The notes under the pieces are model-generated. The model searched no databases. It saw only the letters and a list, made by a program, of their open reading frames with translations, and had not been told where the DNA came from. The translations under genes were made by a program, and so were the position numbers. Of a stretch of 64,000 nt of DNA, positions 8,790-17,700 are shown in pieces. The stretch's first letter is position 1; the number at the start of each line of letters is the position of its first letter. Origin of the DNA: Bacillus cereus group sp. RP43 (lineage in GTDB: Bacteria; Bacillota; Bacilli; Bacillales; Bacillaceae_G); contig NZ_JARVHQ010000001.1 in NCBI RefSeq assembly GCF_040459645.1, forward strand, positions 1,798,001 through 1,862,000. Reading direction: 5' to 3'.

Positions 8790-9545
8790 GTGGCAATTAT
8801 TATAACAATGTTATTAATGGGAGTTTTATTAGGATTCGTCGGAGCAGGAGGAGCAGGATTTATCATCGCGATACTCACTCTGGTATTCCATATCCCTATT
8901 CATGTTGCGCTTGCAACATCTTTAACTGCTATGGCATTTACAACATTATCTGGAGTAGTAAGTCATTACCGAGAAGGGAATGTTGTGTTTGTAATAGGTG
9001 GGATTGTTGGGGGATTTGGAGCAATTGGTTCCTTTATTGGTTCAAAGTTTGGTTCGCTAATACCAGCGCATCTTCTGCACTGGTTTACAGCGGGTATGTT
9101 ATTTTTATCTGCAATTTTTATGTTTATTAGATTGATTATGTTCCAAAACAGGGAGCAGTCGTCTTTAAAAGAGGAAAAAGAACTTACGAAAGATAACTTG
9201 ATTAAATGTATATGTCTCGGACTGGTTACTGGAATCTTAGCTGGTTCGTTTGGGATTGGTTCAGCACCCTTTATCCAACTCGGGTTAATGGTTCTATTAG
9301 GTTTAACGATCCGTCAATCTGTAGGGACGACAATGCTCGTTATATTACCAATCGCAATTGGAGGTGGGCTTGGATATAGTTCGGAAGGGTATTTAGATTA
9401 TGTATTATTAGTACAAGTTTTAATCGGGACAATGTTAGGCGCATATATAGGAGCTAAGTTTACAAATTATGCACCTCGCATGCTTCTAAGGTTTTCGATG
9501 ATTATGACACCAATATTAGCTGGATGTATGTTATTAGTAGATTAA
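8790..9545 (+). CDS. TauE/SafE (YfcA-like) membrane permease
   Basis: About 251 residues, nearly all in hydrophobic helices, with the two Gly-rich repeats typical of TauE/SafE proteins (GFVGAGGAGFIIAI near the start and GSFGIGSAPFIQ in the middle). These proteins are proposed exporters of sulfite, sulfonates or other organic anions; the substrate here is unknown. The start is taken as the GTG at 8790 because GGAGG at 8777-8781 then has 8-base spacing, whereas a TTG at 8775 would overlap that site. It is a single gene. Confidence 0.85.
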   Translation: MAIIITMLLMGVLLGFVGAGGAGFIIAILTLVFHIPIHVALATSLTAMAFTTLSGVVSHYREGNVVFVIGGIVGGFGAIGSFIGSKFGSLIPAHLLHWFTAGMLFLSAIFMFIRLIMFQNREQSSLKEEKELTKDNLIKCICLGLVTGILAGSFGIGSAPFIQLGLMVLLGLTIRQSVGTTMLVILPIAIGGGLGYSSEGYLDYVLLVQVLIGTMLGAYIGAKFTNYAPRMLLRFSMIMTPILAGCMLLVD

Positions 9546-9696
9546 AGAGAATATATAGAAACATATTAATATATTTTACGAATGAATTATGTAAGTAATT
9601 CATATTTCTCATATAAAAAGATTTGCTTTAATATAATGAGTGTAAAGTTCGAGTATTCGAAGTATTACTTGAATTATATCCCTATCCCTTTTCTAA

Positions 9697-9881
9697 AAAA
9701 TGCGAACAAGTTTTGCCCTATTCTATTCAATAGTTTATTGTATAGAAATATATTGTTCGATGACCATTATGGAACGCACATAATGGGTAAATCCCGATCC
9801 TTAAAGAGGATGCCCCTAATCTTCATGTGAAAATATGATCGGATAAGAAAGCTGGCCAATTTATGGTCAGCTTTCTTTTTG
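9697..9881 (+). ncRNA. Possible structured small RNA ending in a terminator
   Basis: No convincing gene lies at 9546-9866. The stretch holds consecutive hairpins: CCATTATG/CATAATGG (9764-9771 and 9779-9786, 7-base loop), a small GATCC/GGATG stem near 9797-9814, and a strong terminator at 9845-9881. This could be a small RNA or a long 3' region of the TauE-like transcript. It matches no riboswitch I know. Confidence is low because the promoter is unclear. Confidence 0.25.
9845..9881. terminator. Bidirectional terminator
   Basis: Arms AAGAAAGCTG and CAGCTTTCTT (with extra pairing inside) and T-rich tails on both strands. It contains the stop codon of the minus-strand gene ending at 9867. Confidence 0.75.
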
Positions 9882-10067
9882 TTCAAAGAGTAATTCTTCT
9901 TTAATTTCTGTTTGCAATAATAAAGTTTTTCCGAAGCGACGTTTACATTCAGCTCGTACTTTTTGAATGGCTAGTAGCTGAGAAGTAGCAGGCACTGTGA
10001 CAATGGCTTGCCGAGGTTTTCGGTTTTCTTCACAAAAAACACATTCCACAACATATTTAGAAATCAT
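9867..10067 (-). CDS. 66-residue protein of unknown function
   Basis: Short basic protein with an N-terminal Cys pair (VECVFCEENRKPRQA) and predicted strand-helix content. GGAAGG sits 8 bases before the ATG, and the gene ends inside a terminator, which supports it being real. I do not recognise a family. The CxxC-like pair (VFC with the earlier Cys) and ending KEELLFEQKES give no clear function. Confidence 0.6.
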   Translation of the reverse strand: MISKYVVECVFCEENRKPRQAIVTVPATSQLLAIQKVRAECKRRFGKTLLLQTEIKEELLFEQKES

Positions 10068-10208
10068 AATTTCATCCTTCCGGTTTGAATTTCTAAGAAG
10101 GGACTGCTCATGAAGTTGATGTAAACTTTCGGCATCTTTTTACTTATTTCCTCTTTTTTCAAAGGGGAAATAAAACAGAAGGCGAATTTTAGTAGGGGAG
10201 GGATGTAT

Positions 10209-10622
10209 ATGGAGAGATGGATAGGTACGGCAGCTATTTGTATGAATGAAAGAAATGAAATTTTAATGGTATTACAAGGAAAAGAAGGGGAAGAAAAAAG
10301 GTGGTCTGTCCCAAGTGGAGGACTTGAAAAGGGAGAAACACTAGAAGAATGTTGTGTTCGAGAAGTTTGGGAGGAAACAGGTTACAATGTGGAGGTTGTA
10401 AATAAAATATACGAAAAAGAAGGTATTACATACGGAATTCCGGTGTATGTTCATTATTACTTTGTTAAAAAAATAGGCGGTAATATGAAAATCCAAGATC
10501 CGGATGAGTTAATACATGAAATTGATTGGAAAGGGATACATGAAGTTGAAAAATTAACTTTGGCTTTTCCAGAGGATTACGAAATAATATACCAATATAT
10601 AAATAAAGAAGTAAGTATGTAA
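10209..10622 (+). CDS. Nudix hydrolase
   Basis: About 137 residues with a complete Nudix box: GG-x-EKGETLEE followed by REVWEETG, giving the G-x5-E-x7-RE-x2-EE-x-G metal- and pyrophosphate-binding pattern. These enzymes hydrolyse nucleoside diphosphates linked to another group; the substrate cannot be told. Start 10209 is chosen because GGGGAGGG at 10195-10202 gives normal spacing; an in-frame ATG at 10203 is too close to it. It converges with cidB. Confidence 0.85.
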   Translation: MERWIGTAAICMNERNEILMVLQGKEGEEKRWSVPSGGLEKGETLEECCVREVWEETGYNVEVVNKIYEKEGITYGIPVYVHYYFVKKIGGNMKIQDPDELIHEIDWKGIHEVEKLTLAFPEDYEIIYQYINKEVSM

Positions 10623-10634
10623 ATACTTGCTTCT

Positions 10635-11312
10635 TTAATGTATCCAAGATAAGAAAAGCGGAACAATAACTAAACTAGCTCCAGCTGTTAAAAGCATTGA
10701 TAAACTTGCAATGGTTCCTTCGACAGGACCGATTTCAAATGCTTTTGATGTTCCGGTTCCATTCGCGCTAGTACCTAGCATTATACCTTTTGCGAGCGCT
10801 GTTTTAATACGGCATATGCGTATGAGTGTAGGACCGAGTAATGCTCCAGTTAAGGCAGTTAATACGACGAAAACGGCTGTTAATTGTGACATGCCGCCAA
10901 TCATTTCTGAAATAGCCATTGCAATAGGTGTTGTTACAATGTGTGGTGCCAAACTTTGTTCTATTGTAGAGTCAATTTGAAAAAAATTAGCTAGTAGTGC
11001 GGAAGTAATAACAGATAGAAAAGAACCGACAATGACATTAATTAAAATAGCAGTGCCATGTTTTTTTAATAGATCAAAATATTTATAGATTGGCCATGCG
11101 AAAGCAACTGTTGCAGGTTTTAATAATTCTGTTAGCCAATGACTACCAGATTCGTAGGTTTCGTATGGTGTATCTAATCCGAGTAATAAAGCAATTAAAA
11201 TGATTGGGCATACAAGAAGGGGAGAAAGTAAGCTCCAATTCCAGCGTTGATACATTTTTTTAGATACCCAATATGTGAATAGTGTTAATAGTAAACAAAG
11301 AAAGCCGATCAT
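10635..11312 (-). CDS. cidB: CidB/LrgB-family membrane protein
   Basis: About 225 residues, multi-helix, with the LrgB signature region ([11 protein letters not shown], and later [14 protein letters not shown]). LrgB/CidB proteins work with CidA/LrgA in control of murein hydrolase activity and cell death, or in pyruvate/lactate export in relatives. The start at 11312 overlaps the stop of cidA by 4 bases, indicating translational coupling; the longer frame upstream lies inside cidA. A LysR gene is divergent from this pair, as in other cid loci. Confidence 0.85.
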   Translation of the reverse strand: MIGFLCLLLTLFTYWVSKKMYQRWNWSLLSPLLVCPIILIALLLGLDTPYETYESGSHWLTELLKPATVAFAWPIYKYFDLLKKHGTAILINVIVGSFLSVITSALLANFFQIDSTIEQSLAPHIVTTPIAMAISEMIGGMSQLTAVFVVLTALTGALLGPTLIRICRIKTALAKGIMLGTSANGTGTSKAFEIGPVEGTIASLSMLLTAGASLVIVPLFLSWIH

Positions 11313-11674
11313 TGTGTTGATCCTTTCCGCTTTAATAGCAATTCTGTTAAAAGTCCTGTTACGAGAGTGACACAAAGTGTACTAATTACGATAATTAAAA
11401 TGAGATCGATTCCATATTGTGATAATGTATCTTTGTAACGAATGACAGCGACTGCAGAAGGGATGAAAAATAAAATAAGTTCTTTTAATAAAAAGTCTGC
11501 ACCGTCTTGTATCCATTCTTTTTTCACTATGTTAAATTTTAATGAGATTAACAATAAAAAAATACCGATTATACTTCCTGGAACTGGGAGGTGTGCCTGT
11601 TTTGCAATCCATTCACCTGTCCAAGCGAAACAAAATAATAATAAAATTTGTCCGCTTAACTTCCACCATTTCAT
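11309..11674 (-). CDS. cidA: CidA/LrgA-family holin-like protein
   Basis: 121 residues with four hydrophobic helices and the family pattern [12 protein letters not shown] and [10 protein letters not shown]. It is proposed to be holin-like, partnering CidB. It is the first gene of the leftward cidAB pair and faces a LysR regulator across a 150-base region containing a 10-bp dyad. Calling it Cid rather than Lrg rests on the adjacent LysR gene; Lrg loci use LytSR instead. Confidence 0.83.
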   Translation of the reverse strand: MKWWKLSGQILLLFCFAWTGEWIAKQAHLPVPGSIIGIFLLLISLKFNIVKKEWIQDGADFLLKELILFFIPSAVAVIRYKDTLSQYGIDLILIIVISTLCVTLVTGLLTELLLKRKGSTQ

Positions 11675-11757
11675 ACAGTAACCACCTCTTTGTTTTTTAC
11701 ATAAAAATTGTAAAAAATAATTAACAATTTCTACTATACGTTCATTCGAAATATTTG

Positions 11758-11793
11758 TCTAATATATAAATTATATGTTATTAATATATTAGA
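11758..11793. promoter_or_regulatory. Dyad between cidAB and the LysR gene (candidate operator)
   Basis: TCTAATATAT (11758-11767) and ATATATTAGA (11784-11793) form a perfect 10-bp inverted repeat with a 16-base spacer, flanked by TTCG and CGAA at similar distances. It sits between divergent promoters, where LysR proteins normally bind. The AT-rich composition lowers its weight. Confidence 0.45.
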
Positions 11794-11825
11794 TGTATTA
11801 ATCGAAAGTGAAAAGGGTGTCCAAA

Positions 11826-12734
11826 ATGGAATTACGGCATTTGCAATATTTTGTTGTAGTGGCAGAGGAATTGCACTTTGGACGAGCGGCTGCTCGTTTA
11901 CAAATGACACAACCCCCGCTTAGTCAACAAATTCAGCAATTAGAAAAAGAAATGGAAGTTATGTTATTTTCAAGAACGAAGAGAAAGGTTGAATTAACAG
12001 AAGCTGGAGAAATGTTTTTAAAAGAAGTGAAAAAAGCGTTTGAACAAATTGAAAAAGCAGTAGAAGTCGCACAAAGTGCTCAAAGGGGAGAAGTAGGATC
12101 ACTTTCAATTGGTTTTGTAGGTGCGGCGATATATGATATTTTACCGTCAATCGTCAGGGAGTATAGAAAGAAATTTCCAAGGGTGTCTGTTGCATTACAT
12201 GAATTGTCAACACCAGATCAGGTGCATGCACTTCATGATAATCGAATTGATATCGGATTTTTACGTCCGCCAATTCCAACGCAATTACTTGAGTTAGAAC
12301 CAATTCAAAAACTTTCGTGTACGTTATGCTTACCGAAGGCCCATCCACTTGCTGAAAAGGACGAAATACATATCGAAGATTTAAGGGATGAACCGTTCGT
12401 ATTTATTACGAGACCAGTATGGCCAGCGTTATACGATACAATTTTATCGCTTTGCCGCGATGTCGGTTTTAGTCCGCACATTGTACAAGAAGCAACGGAG
12501 TATCAAACTGTCATGGGGCTTGTAGCAGCAGGTATTGGAATTACAGTAATACCTGTATCCGCAAATAAATTGTATAAAACAGAAGTTGTATATAAAGAGT
12601 TATGTGATTCTAATTTTGTTGCAGAAATGTCAGTGGCTTATAAAAAAATGAATAGCAATCCAGAGTTGTTAGAGTTTTTGAAAATTGCAAGAGAGAAAAA
12701 AAGGATTGAAGTGGAAGATGCGAAGGGTGAATAG
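11826..12734 (+). CDS. cidR: LysR-family regulator, CidR/AlsR type
   Basis: 302 residues: N-terminal winged helix-turn-helix (MELRHLQYFVVVAEELHFG, then the recognition helix in MTQPPLSQQI) and a periplasmic-binding-like effector domain (about 90-295). It resembles B. subtilis AlsR closely, and AlsR/CidR proteins respond to acetate or overflow metabolism. The ATG at 11826 has AAAGGGTG upstream; a GTG at 11808 lacks a site. It is divergent from cidAB, so control of that pair is likely but inferred. Confidence 0.83.
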   Translation: MELRHLQYFVVVAEELHFGRAAARLQMTQPPLSQQIQQLEKEMEVMLFSRTKRKVELTEAGEMFLKEVKKAFEQIEKAVEVAQSAQRGEVGSLSIGFVGAAIYDILPSIVREYRKKFPRVSVALHELSTPDQVHALHDNRIDIGFLRPPIPTQLLELEPIQKLSCTLCLPKAHPLAEKDEIHIEDLRDEPFVFITRPVWPALYDTILSLCRDVGFSPHIVQEATEYQTVMGLVAAGIGITVIPVSANKLYKTEVVYKELCDSNFVAEMSVAYKKMNSNPELLEFLKIAREKKRIEVEDAKGE

Positions 12735-12794
12735 TTGATGAAGTTACAAGGCAGTCATGATAATTAAGTTATATAAAGATTCACCTCGTTAAAC

Positions 12795-12840
12795 AAAAAA
12801 CGGAAATGTAAGTAAAGTGCATTTCCGTTTTTTGTTTTTT
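12795..12840 (+). terminator. Terminator after cidR
   Basis: Arms AAAAAACGGAAATG and CATTTCCGTTTTTT, followed by GTTTTTT. Confidence 0.85.
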
Positions 12841-12994
12841 ATTTTTTATTCAATGCTAAGGAGATAAATATACGTGGTTTCTAGGACTAAAGGCTTAGTA
12901 AAGATTCCGATTGAAGTGCGATGTTTAAAATGTCATATTTTTATACACTAGTAGTATAGAATGCGTATGTTATGAAGCAAGGTAGGGGGAAATT

Positions 12995-13570
12995 ATGTCT
13001 TTATTTCGGTTAGCGAGAAAAAATATACAAACATTTGCTGCCCAAAGGTTAAAACAATTTATGTGGATTGCTATGAATACAATGCTTTGTTTTTTTATGA
13101 TATCATTCCGATTTAATGAAGCTGTAATAAGTAAAACGGAATATACACCTATATTTATAAAGTGGTTTTATGTTATGTTTCTATTTATAGTTTTTGTGTG
13201 TATTTTCATTACATATAAAATGACAGATTCTCTTTTACAGATAAGAAAAGAGGAGTTTACATCGAATGAAGCGATGCATATGACAAGAAAAGAAATGTTA
13301 TGTTTATTATGTCAGGAGCAATTATTAACTTGCGGAGGAGCACTCGTTTTCGGATTAATTCATGGTATGTTATTTTTGAAATTATTTATTATTATTTTTA
13401 TGAAAGCAGTAGGAATCCAAGGAGTAACAAATGCACCGATTACGACGTATGCGATAATGGTAACAGCAGTTGTTATGATAACCGTCATTATAATATCAAT
13501 GTGGCAATGTTGTAGGTTTACCCAAAGGTTAAAGGGTGAAAAGTCATATGAAACAAGGAGAAAGGCATGA
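12995..13570 (+). CDS. Four-helix membrane protein resembling the N-terminal part of FtsX/BceB permeases
   Basis: 191 residues with four predicted membrane helices. The layout (LARKNIQTF start, helix pair, a segment IRKEEFTSNEAMHMTRKEMLCLL, then helices) recalls the first membrane block of FtsX-fold ABC permeases such as BceB, but the remaining two-thirds is absent. GGTAGGGGG precedes the ATG. Its stop overlaps the ATG of the next small gene by 4 bases (ATGA), starting a coupled four-gene unit. Either a truncated permease or a purpose-made small subunit; the tight coupling favours a working protein. Confidence 0.65.
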   Translation: MSLFRLARKNIQTFAAQRLKQFMWIAMNTMLCFFMISFRFNEAVISKTEYTPIFIKWFYVMFLFIVFVCIFITYKMTDSLLQIRKEEFTSNEAMHMTRKEMLCLLCQEQLLTCGGALVFGLIHGMLFLKLFIIIFMKAVGIQGVTNAPITTYAIMVTAVVMITVIIISMWQCCRFTQRLKGEKSYETRRKA

Positions 13571-13668
13571 GAAATCATGTCTTTTTCTTCATTTTACACA
13601 TGTTATTAATCATGATACAGTGGGAAGAACTGAAAAAAAGAGTTAAGAAGAAAGGTTGTATGGAATGA
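13567..13668 (+). CDS. 33-residue predicted membrane peptide in ABC operon
   Basis: Small gene with AAGGAG 7 bases before the ATG. It overlaps the upstream stop by 4 bases (ATGA) and the following ATPase start by 4 bases (ATGA), so all four genes are translationally coupled. The product has a hydrophobic stretch (VFFFILHMLLIMIQW) and a basic tail (KKRVKKKGC), the layout of a single-pass membrane microprotein. A role in assembly or control of the neighbouring transporter is inference. Confidence 0.6.
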   Translation: MRNHVFFFILHMLLIMIQWEELKKRVKKKGCME

Positions 13669-14576
13669 TAAATGAGCAAGCGATCGTAAAAGTTGATCGA
13701 TTAACAAAACGAATTGGTTCAAAGACGTTAGTAGAAAATATTAGTTTTGAAGTGAAAAAAGGTGAAGTAGTTGGTTTATTAGGACCAAATGGTGCTGGGA
13801 AAACGACATTAATGCGAATGATGGTCGGTATGATTCGTATGACAGAGGGCGAAGTTTGGATTGACGGTCAATCTGTAAAACAGCAATTTGAAAAAACTGC
13901 TGCAAAAATTGGTGCTGTAATTGAGACGCCAGAATTTTATCCTTTCTTAAGCGGCTATGAAAATTTAACATATTTCGGACGAATGAATGGGAATGTGACT
14001 GAAGAGCGTATCGATGAAGTAGTGCAATTGTTAGGAATGGGACAAGTAATTGACCGTAAAGTAAAAGCATATTCACTCGGTATGAGACAGCGTTTAGGAA
14101 TTGCTCAGGCACTTATACATAATCCAGATGTATTAATACTAGACGAGCCAACGAACGGATTAGATCCTAGTGGTATACATGAAATGCGGATGTACATAAA
14201 GAAAATTGCGCATGAACAAGGAAAAGCTGTTCTTGTCTCTAGTCACTTACTCTCAGAAGTTGAATTAATGTGTGACAGGGTTATTATTATTCAGCATGGA
14301 GAATATGTCGCAACACAAAATATTCAAAGTGATAAAAAGGAAGAAACAGAAGAAATACATATACGTGTAGATGATGCGAATAAAGCGGCAGAGGTTTTAG
14401 AATACGATGTTTTAGTAAAAGAAAACGAATTAATTATAAACGTGAAAGATGAAGAAATTCCAAATATTCTTCGTACATTGATGGAGAAAAACATTCAAGT
14501 TTATCGTGTATATGAAGAAAGAAAAACGCTAGAAGAGCAGTTTTTAGAATTAACAGGGGGAAAAGATATTGTTTAA
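13665..14576 (+). CDS. ABC transporter ATP-binding protein, BcrA-like
   Basis: 303 residues: Walker A GPNGAGKTT, signature YSLGMRQRLGIAQAL, Walker B LILDEPTNGLDPSG and an H-loop in SSHLLSE. The LGMRQR signature and roughly 80-residue C-terminal extension are typical of BcrA-type ATPases that work with ABC-2 permeases in peptide antibiotic resistance or lipid export. The ATG at 13665 has AGAAAGG at good spacing; the TTG at 13656 does not. It overlaps the 33-residue gene by 4 bases and the permease by 8. Confidence 0.87.
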   Translation: MINEQAIVKVDRLTKRIGSKTLVENISFEVKKGEVVGLLGPNGAGKTTLMRMMVGMIRMTEGEVWIDGQSVKQQFEKTAAKIGAVIETPEFYPFLSGYENLTYFGRMNGNVTEERIDEVVQLLGMGQVIDRKVKAYSLGMRQRLGIAQALIHNPDVLILDEPTNGLDPSGIHEMRMYIKKIAHEQGKAVLVSSHLLSEVELMCDRVIIIQHGEYVATQNIQSDKKEETEEIHIRVDDANKAAEVLEYDVLVKENELIINVKDEEIPNILRTLMEKNIQVYRVYEERKTLEEQFLELTGGKDIV

Positions 14577-15516
14577 TTTAGTTTATAACGAGCTGTATAA
14601 AATATTTAAGCGAAAGCGAACGATTATTCCTTTTGCAGTTATTGCGGTATTAATTATTGGATTAGGATGGGTTACGGTAAAGTATTTAGAGCCAGAAACA
14701 AAAGGGTGGAAAGCGGATTATACAGAACGCACTGTAGAAATTGAGAAAAAGCTCGGTATGAAAAAAGAGGATATTTTAGCAGAAAAGTCAGGGGACGAGC
14801 TTGTAAAGGAATACCAGCTTAAAATGAAGCATTTAGATACGAATACAGCGCCAGCGAGTAGTTCTCCACTTTCTTTCATGAGAGATACTGGTTTTATTGT
14901 TTTTCCTATTTTACTTCCGTTTATTCTCGTATATGCGAGTACAGTTTTTGCGAATGAATATAGCTGGGGAACATATAAATTTTTAACGATTCGTCCGGCG
15001 AGCCGATTTAAAATTTTAACATCAAAATTTTTGGCAATCGTTATATTTGCAGCGTTATTGTTTATATTTAATATGATTTTCTCCGTTTTATGTGGACTTG
15101 TTATTTATAAATTCCAACAGCCTGCATGGAGTGAATTTATTTTCCAAGATGGAAATATTATAAAACAAAATATTTTTGTGGAAGCAAGTAAGTATTATGT
15201 TTTATCGTGGTTGCCAACCATTGTGTACGCAGCGTTTGCGTTTATGATTTCTGTTTTAACGAGATCTAGTGGCGGCGCAATTGGTATTTCGCTATTTCTT
15301 GCTTTATCAGGAAATATTGCGTTAATAGCAGCAACTAGATATGAATGGGCGAAATATTTATTGCCGGCAAACACAGATTTATATAGTATTTCAAAGAATG
15401 GAAGCTTTATTGATGGAGTAACATTCCCGTTCGCTTCTTGTATACTTCTTCTGTATTTAATTGTATTTCTAGGGATTTCTTATACAGTATTTATAAAACG
15501 AGATTTAACCGCATAA
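14569..15516 (+). CDS. ABC-2 type permease
   Basis: 315 residues: one N-terminal helix, an extracytoplasmic segment (about 40-105) and five further helices in about 110-312. The motif WGTYKFLTIRPASR near the third helix is typical of BcrB/YhaQ-like ABC-2 permeases, cognate to the upstream ATPase. The TTG start has a GGGGG ribosome site and overlaps the ATPase gene by 8 bases. Substrate unknown; a peptide antibiotic or lipid is the usual guess for this family. Confidence 0.83.
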   Translation: MFNLVYNELYKIFKRKRTIIPFAVIAVLIIGLGWVTVKYLEPETKGWKADYTERTVEIEKKLGMKKEDILAEKSGDELVKEYQLKMKHLDTNTAPASSSPLSFMRDTGFIVFPILLPFILVYASTVFANEYSWGTYKFLTIRPASRFKILTSKFLAIVIFAALLFIFNMIFSVLCGLVIYKFQQPAWSEFIFQDGNIIKQNIFVEASKYYVLSWLPTIVYAAFAFMISVLTRSSGGAIGISLFLALSGNIALIAATRYEWAKYLLPANTDLYSISKNGSFIDGVTFPFASCILLLYLIVFLGISYTVFIKRDLTA

Positions 15517-15517
15517 G

Positions 15518-15550
15518 CAAAAGCCGTTAAGGGTAACTTAACGGCTTTTT
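15518..15550. terminator. Bidirectional terminator
   Basis: AAAAGCCGTTAAG, loop GGTAA, CTTAACGGCTTTTT. It serves the rightward ABC operon and the leftward peptidase gene. Confidence 0.85.
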
Positions 15551-16698
15551 GTTTGTAATAATTGATGAATAGCTTCTTCGGCTAATAAGGCGAAATACTC
15601 CGCGCTAATAGGCAATGCTTTTTCATCTACTGTAAAAGCTGGATGATGCCATTCATGTGCACCACTTGTTCCCATAAAGACGAATGAACCTGGTACTTCT
15701 TGTTGGTAAAAAGAAAAATCTTCTCCTGCCATTGATGGTGTAGGAGAGATAACGTTTAGATTCATTTTCTCTGCAACCTGAACAGAAAGATCAGTGAGTA
15801 CTTTATCGTTTTGAACAGCAGGAGGACCTGGATAAAATCGAAATTCTGTTTTTACACCTAGTGCATCAGAAACGCCTTTAATGATACGTTTCATTAATGC
15901 CGGAATCTTTTCACGTGTTTCAGCTTGGAATGTACGGACAGTTCCTTCTAATATTGCTTTTTCGGGAATAACGTTCCACGTATTCCCTGAATGAATGTTT
16001 GTTACACTTACGACAGCGTTATGAGAAGAACTAATATTTCGGCTTACAATCGTTTGAAGTGCCATAACGATTTGAGATGATGCAACGATAGGATCGACGC
16101 CCGCATCAGGTACAGCTGCATGTGTACCAACACCATGGATTTCAATTTCAAATCGATCAACTCCTGCCATTAGCGGCCCATCTTTAATACCGATTGTACC
16201 TACTGGTAAATCAGGTTTATTATGCATACCGAAAATAGCTTGCACGCCACGTAAATGCCCAGCTTCAATAACTTTGCAAGCACCATTACTACTTTCTTCA
16301 GCTGGCTGGAATATAAGGCGGACAGTTCCGTTAAGAGAAGCTTCTTTTTCTTTTAATAAGTAAGCCGCACCCAATATAGCAGCTGTATGAAAATCATGCC
16401 CACAAGCATGCATTTTACCTTGTATTTTTGAAGTGTATGGAAGGTCTGTTTCTTCCTGGATAGGAAGGGCATCGATATCAGCACGAAGCGCTACAACGGG
16501 GCCGTTTTTATTACCAGAAATTTCAGCGATAACTCCTGTTTCTAAATTGGAATCAATAATAGTAATATTAGCTTCTTCTAACCGATTTTTTATTGCTTTT
16601 GTCGTTTCAAATTCTTCGTACGATAGTTCTGGGTATTCGTGTAAATGTCGACGAATAGAAATAAGTTTTTCTGTTAATTGATTTGGAATGGATGCCAC
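15538..16698 (-). CDS. M20-family amidohydrolase, YxeP-like
   Basis: 386 residues; M20D peptidase fold with the dimetal ligands visible: ACGHDFH (about 100), the PAEE pair (about 137), GMHNKPD (about 162) and a late HHPAF. This group removes acyl groups from amino acids or amino acid conjugates. The closest match I recall is B. subtilis YxeP, reported to deacetylate N-acetyl-S-(2-succino)cysteine, but none of the other yxe genes is adjacent. Located in the cytoplasm; the substrate is inferred. Confidence 0.82.
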   Translation of the reverse strand: MASIPNQLTEKLISIRRHLHEYPELSYEEFETTKAIKNRLEEANITIIDSNLETGVIAEISGNKNGPVVALRADIDALPIQEETDLPYTSKIQGKMHACGHDFHTAAILGAAYLLKEKEASLNGTVRLIFQPAEESSNGACKVIEAGHLRGVQAIFGMHNKPDLPVGTIGIKDGPLMAGVDRFEIEIHGVGTHAAVPDAGVDPIVASSQIVMALQTIVSRNISSSHNAVVSVTNIHSGNTWNVIPEKAILEGTVRTFQAETREKIPALMKRIIKGVSDALGVKTEFRFYPGPPAVQNDKVLTDLSVQVAEKMNLNVISPTPSMAGEDFSFYQQEVPGSFVFMGTSGAHEWHHPAFTVDEKALPISAEYFALLAEEAIHQLLQTKSR

Positions 16699-16751
16699 TT
16701 ATTATCCCCTCTTTCTTAAGTGAAATATTTGTATTCATTATATAACACAAT

Positions 16752-16787
16752 AATAAAAAGAGAGGATTTTCAAATGAAAATCCTCTC
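16752..16787 (-). terminator. Terminator after the EamA transporter
   Basis: Perfect 12-bp arms GAGAGGATTTTC and GAAAATCCTCTC; on the minus strand a T run follows. Confidence 0.85.
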
Positions 16788-16791
16788 TCGT

Positions 16792-17700
16792 TTATGCCGC
16801 AACTTTTTTATGAGTATGCTGCTTTTTATAACGTCCATGCATTGCATATGCAATTTGCGGGATTGCAATACCGATTAAAATAAGTGATACACCGACCCAT
16901 TGTGAAGATAGTACAGCTTCTTTTAAAACGAATACAGACATAATTGTTGTAACTGGCAGTTCTGCTGCACCAAGAATAGTTGCTAAGCCAGACCCGATTT
17001 TTGGAATACCGATTGTAAAGGCAATGGACGGAATAACGATACTAAATATTCCTAATCCTAAGCCGTATTTCCAAAGGCCTTGAGAAATCGCTCCGTTAAA
17101 AATAAATGTTGGTGGGAATACAATCATGACTAAAGTTAAAGCGCCAGCCATTAAAAGGACACCACGTGGCAAAGAAGGTACTTCAACGGCAACTTTCCCA
17201 CTTACGAAAATGTATGTTGCAAATGTAACAGCAGATAATAAGCCTAAAATGATTCCAGTCGTATCGAAATCACCAGCTGATGTTTCTAATAACCCACTTG
17301 ATAAAAATGTACCTGCAAGTAAGAAGATTACTGAAATAACTTTTTCTCTTGAAGGTAATGTTTTCGTTGTAATTGCTTCAATGATAATTCCAACCCAAAC
17401 GAATTGGAATAAAAGTATAATTGCAATAGAAGCTGGTACAGTTTTTAAAGAAGCATAATAAAAAATTCCAGTGAAACTTGCAGACGTTCCTGCGACGAAT
17501 AAAATTAACATTTGTTTTAGTGGAACACGATGTCTAGAAAATAGAAGTGTAATAGCAAGTAAAATAATCCAACCGAACAAATACTGGCTACCAATTACCT
17601 CTCCAAGTGAAAATCCTTCTGCGTATGCAAGTTTAACAAAAATAGCTAAAACCCCATAACTACACGCTCCTAATAAAACTAAAAGAGAATAACGAAGCAT
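16792..17700 (-). CDS. EamA/DMT-superfamily transporter
   Basis: 302 residues with ten predicted membrane helices arranged as two EamA repeats (about 5-140 and 150-285). The first repeat ends in the family run TVPASIAIILLFQFVW, and the second has ILGAAELPVTTIMS. DMT carriers move amino acids, nucleosides or metabolites; the substrate is unknown. GGGAGGA precedes the ATG. A short dyad, TCCGT-A-ACGGA at 17731-17741, lies upstream and could be an operator. Confidence 0.85.
   Translation of the reverse strand: MLRYSLLVLLGACSYGVLAIFVKLAYAEGFSLGEVIGSQYLFGWIILLAITLLFSRHRVPLKQMLILFVAGTSASFTGIFYYASLKTVPASIAIILLFQFVWVGIIIEAITTKTLPSREKVISVIFLLAGTFLSSGLLETSAGDFDTTGIILGLLSAVTFATYIFVSGKVAVEVPSLPRGVLLMAGALTLVMIVFPPTFIFNGAISQGLWKYGLGLGIFSIVIPSIAFTIGIPKIGSGLATILGAAELPVTTIMSVFVLKEAVLSSQWVGVSLILIGIAIPQIAYAMHGRYKKQHTHKKVAA

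Noticed and set aside
8738..9130. 130-codon frame overlapping the TauE/SafE gene
   Set aside because: It is the shifted frame of a clear membrane protein, with unlikely composition.
9582..9830. 82-codon open frame on the plus strand after the TauE-like gene
   Set aside because: No ribosome site, low-complexity composition, and it overlaps hairpins; treated as non-coding.
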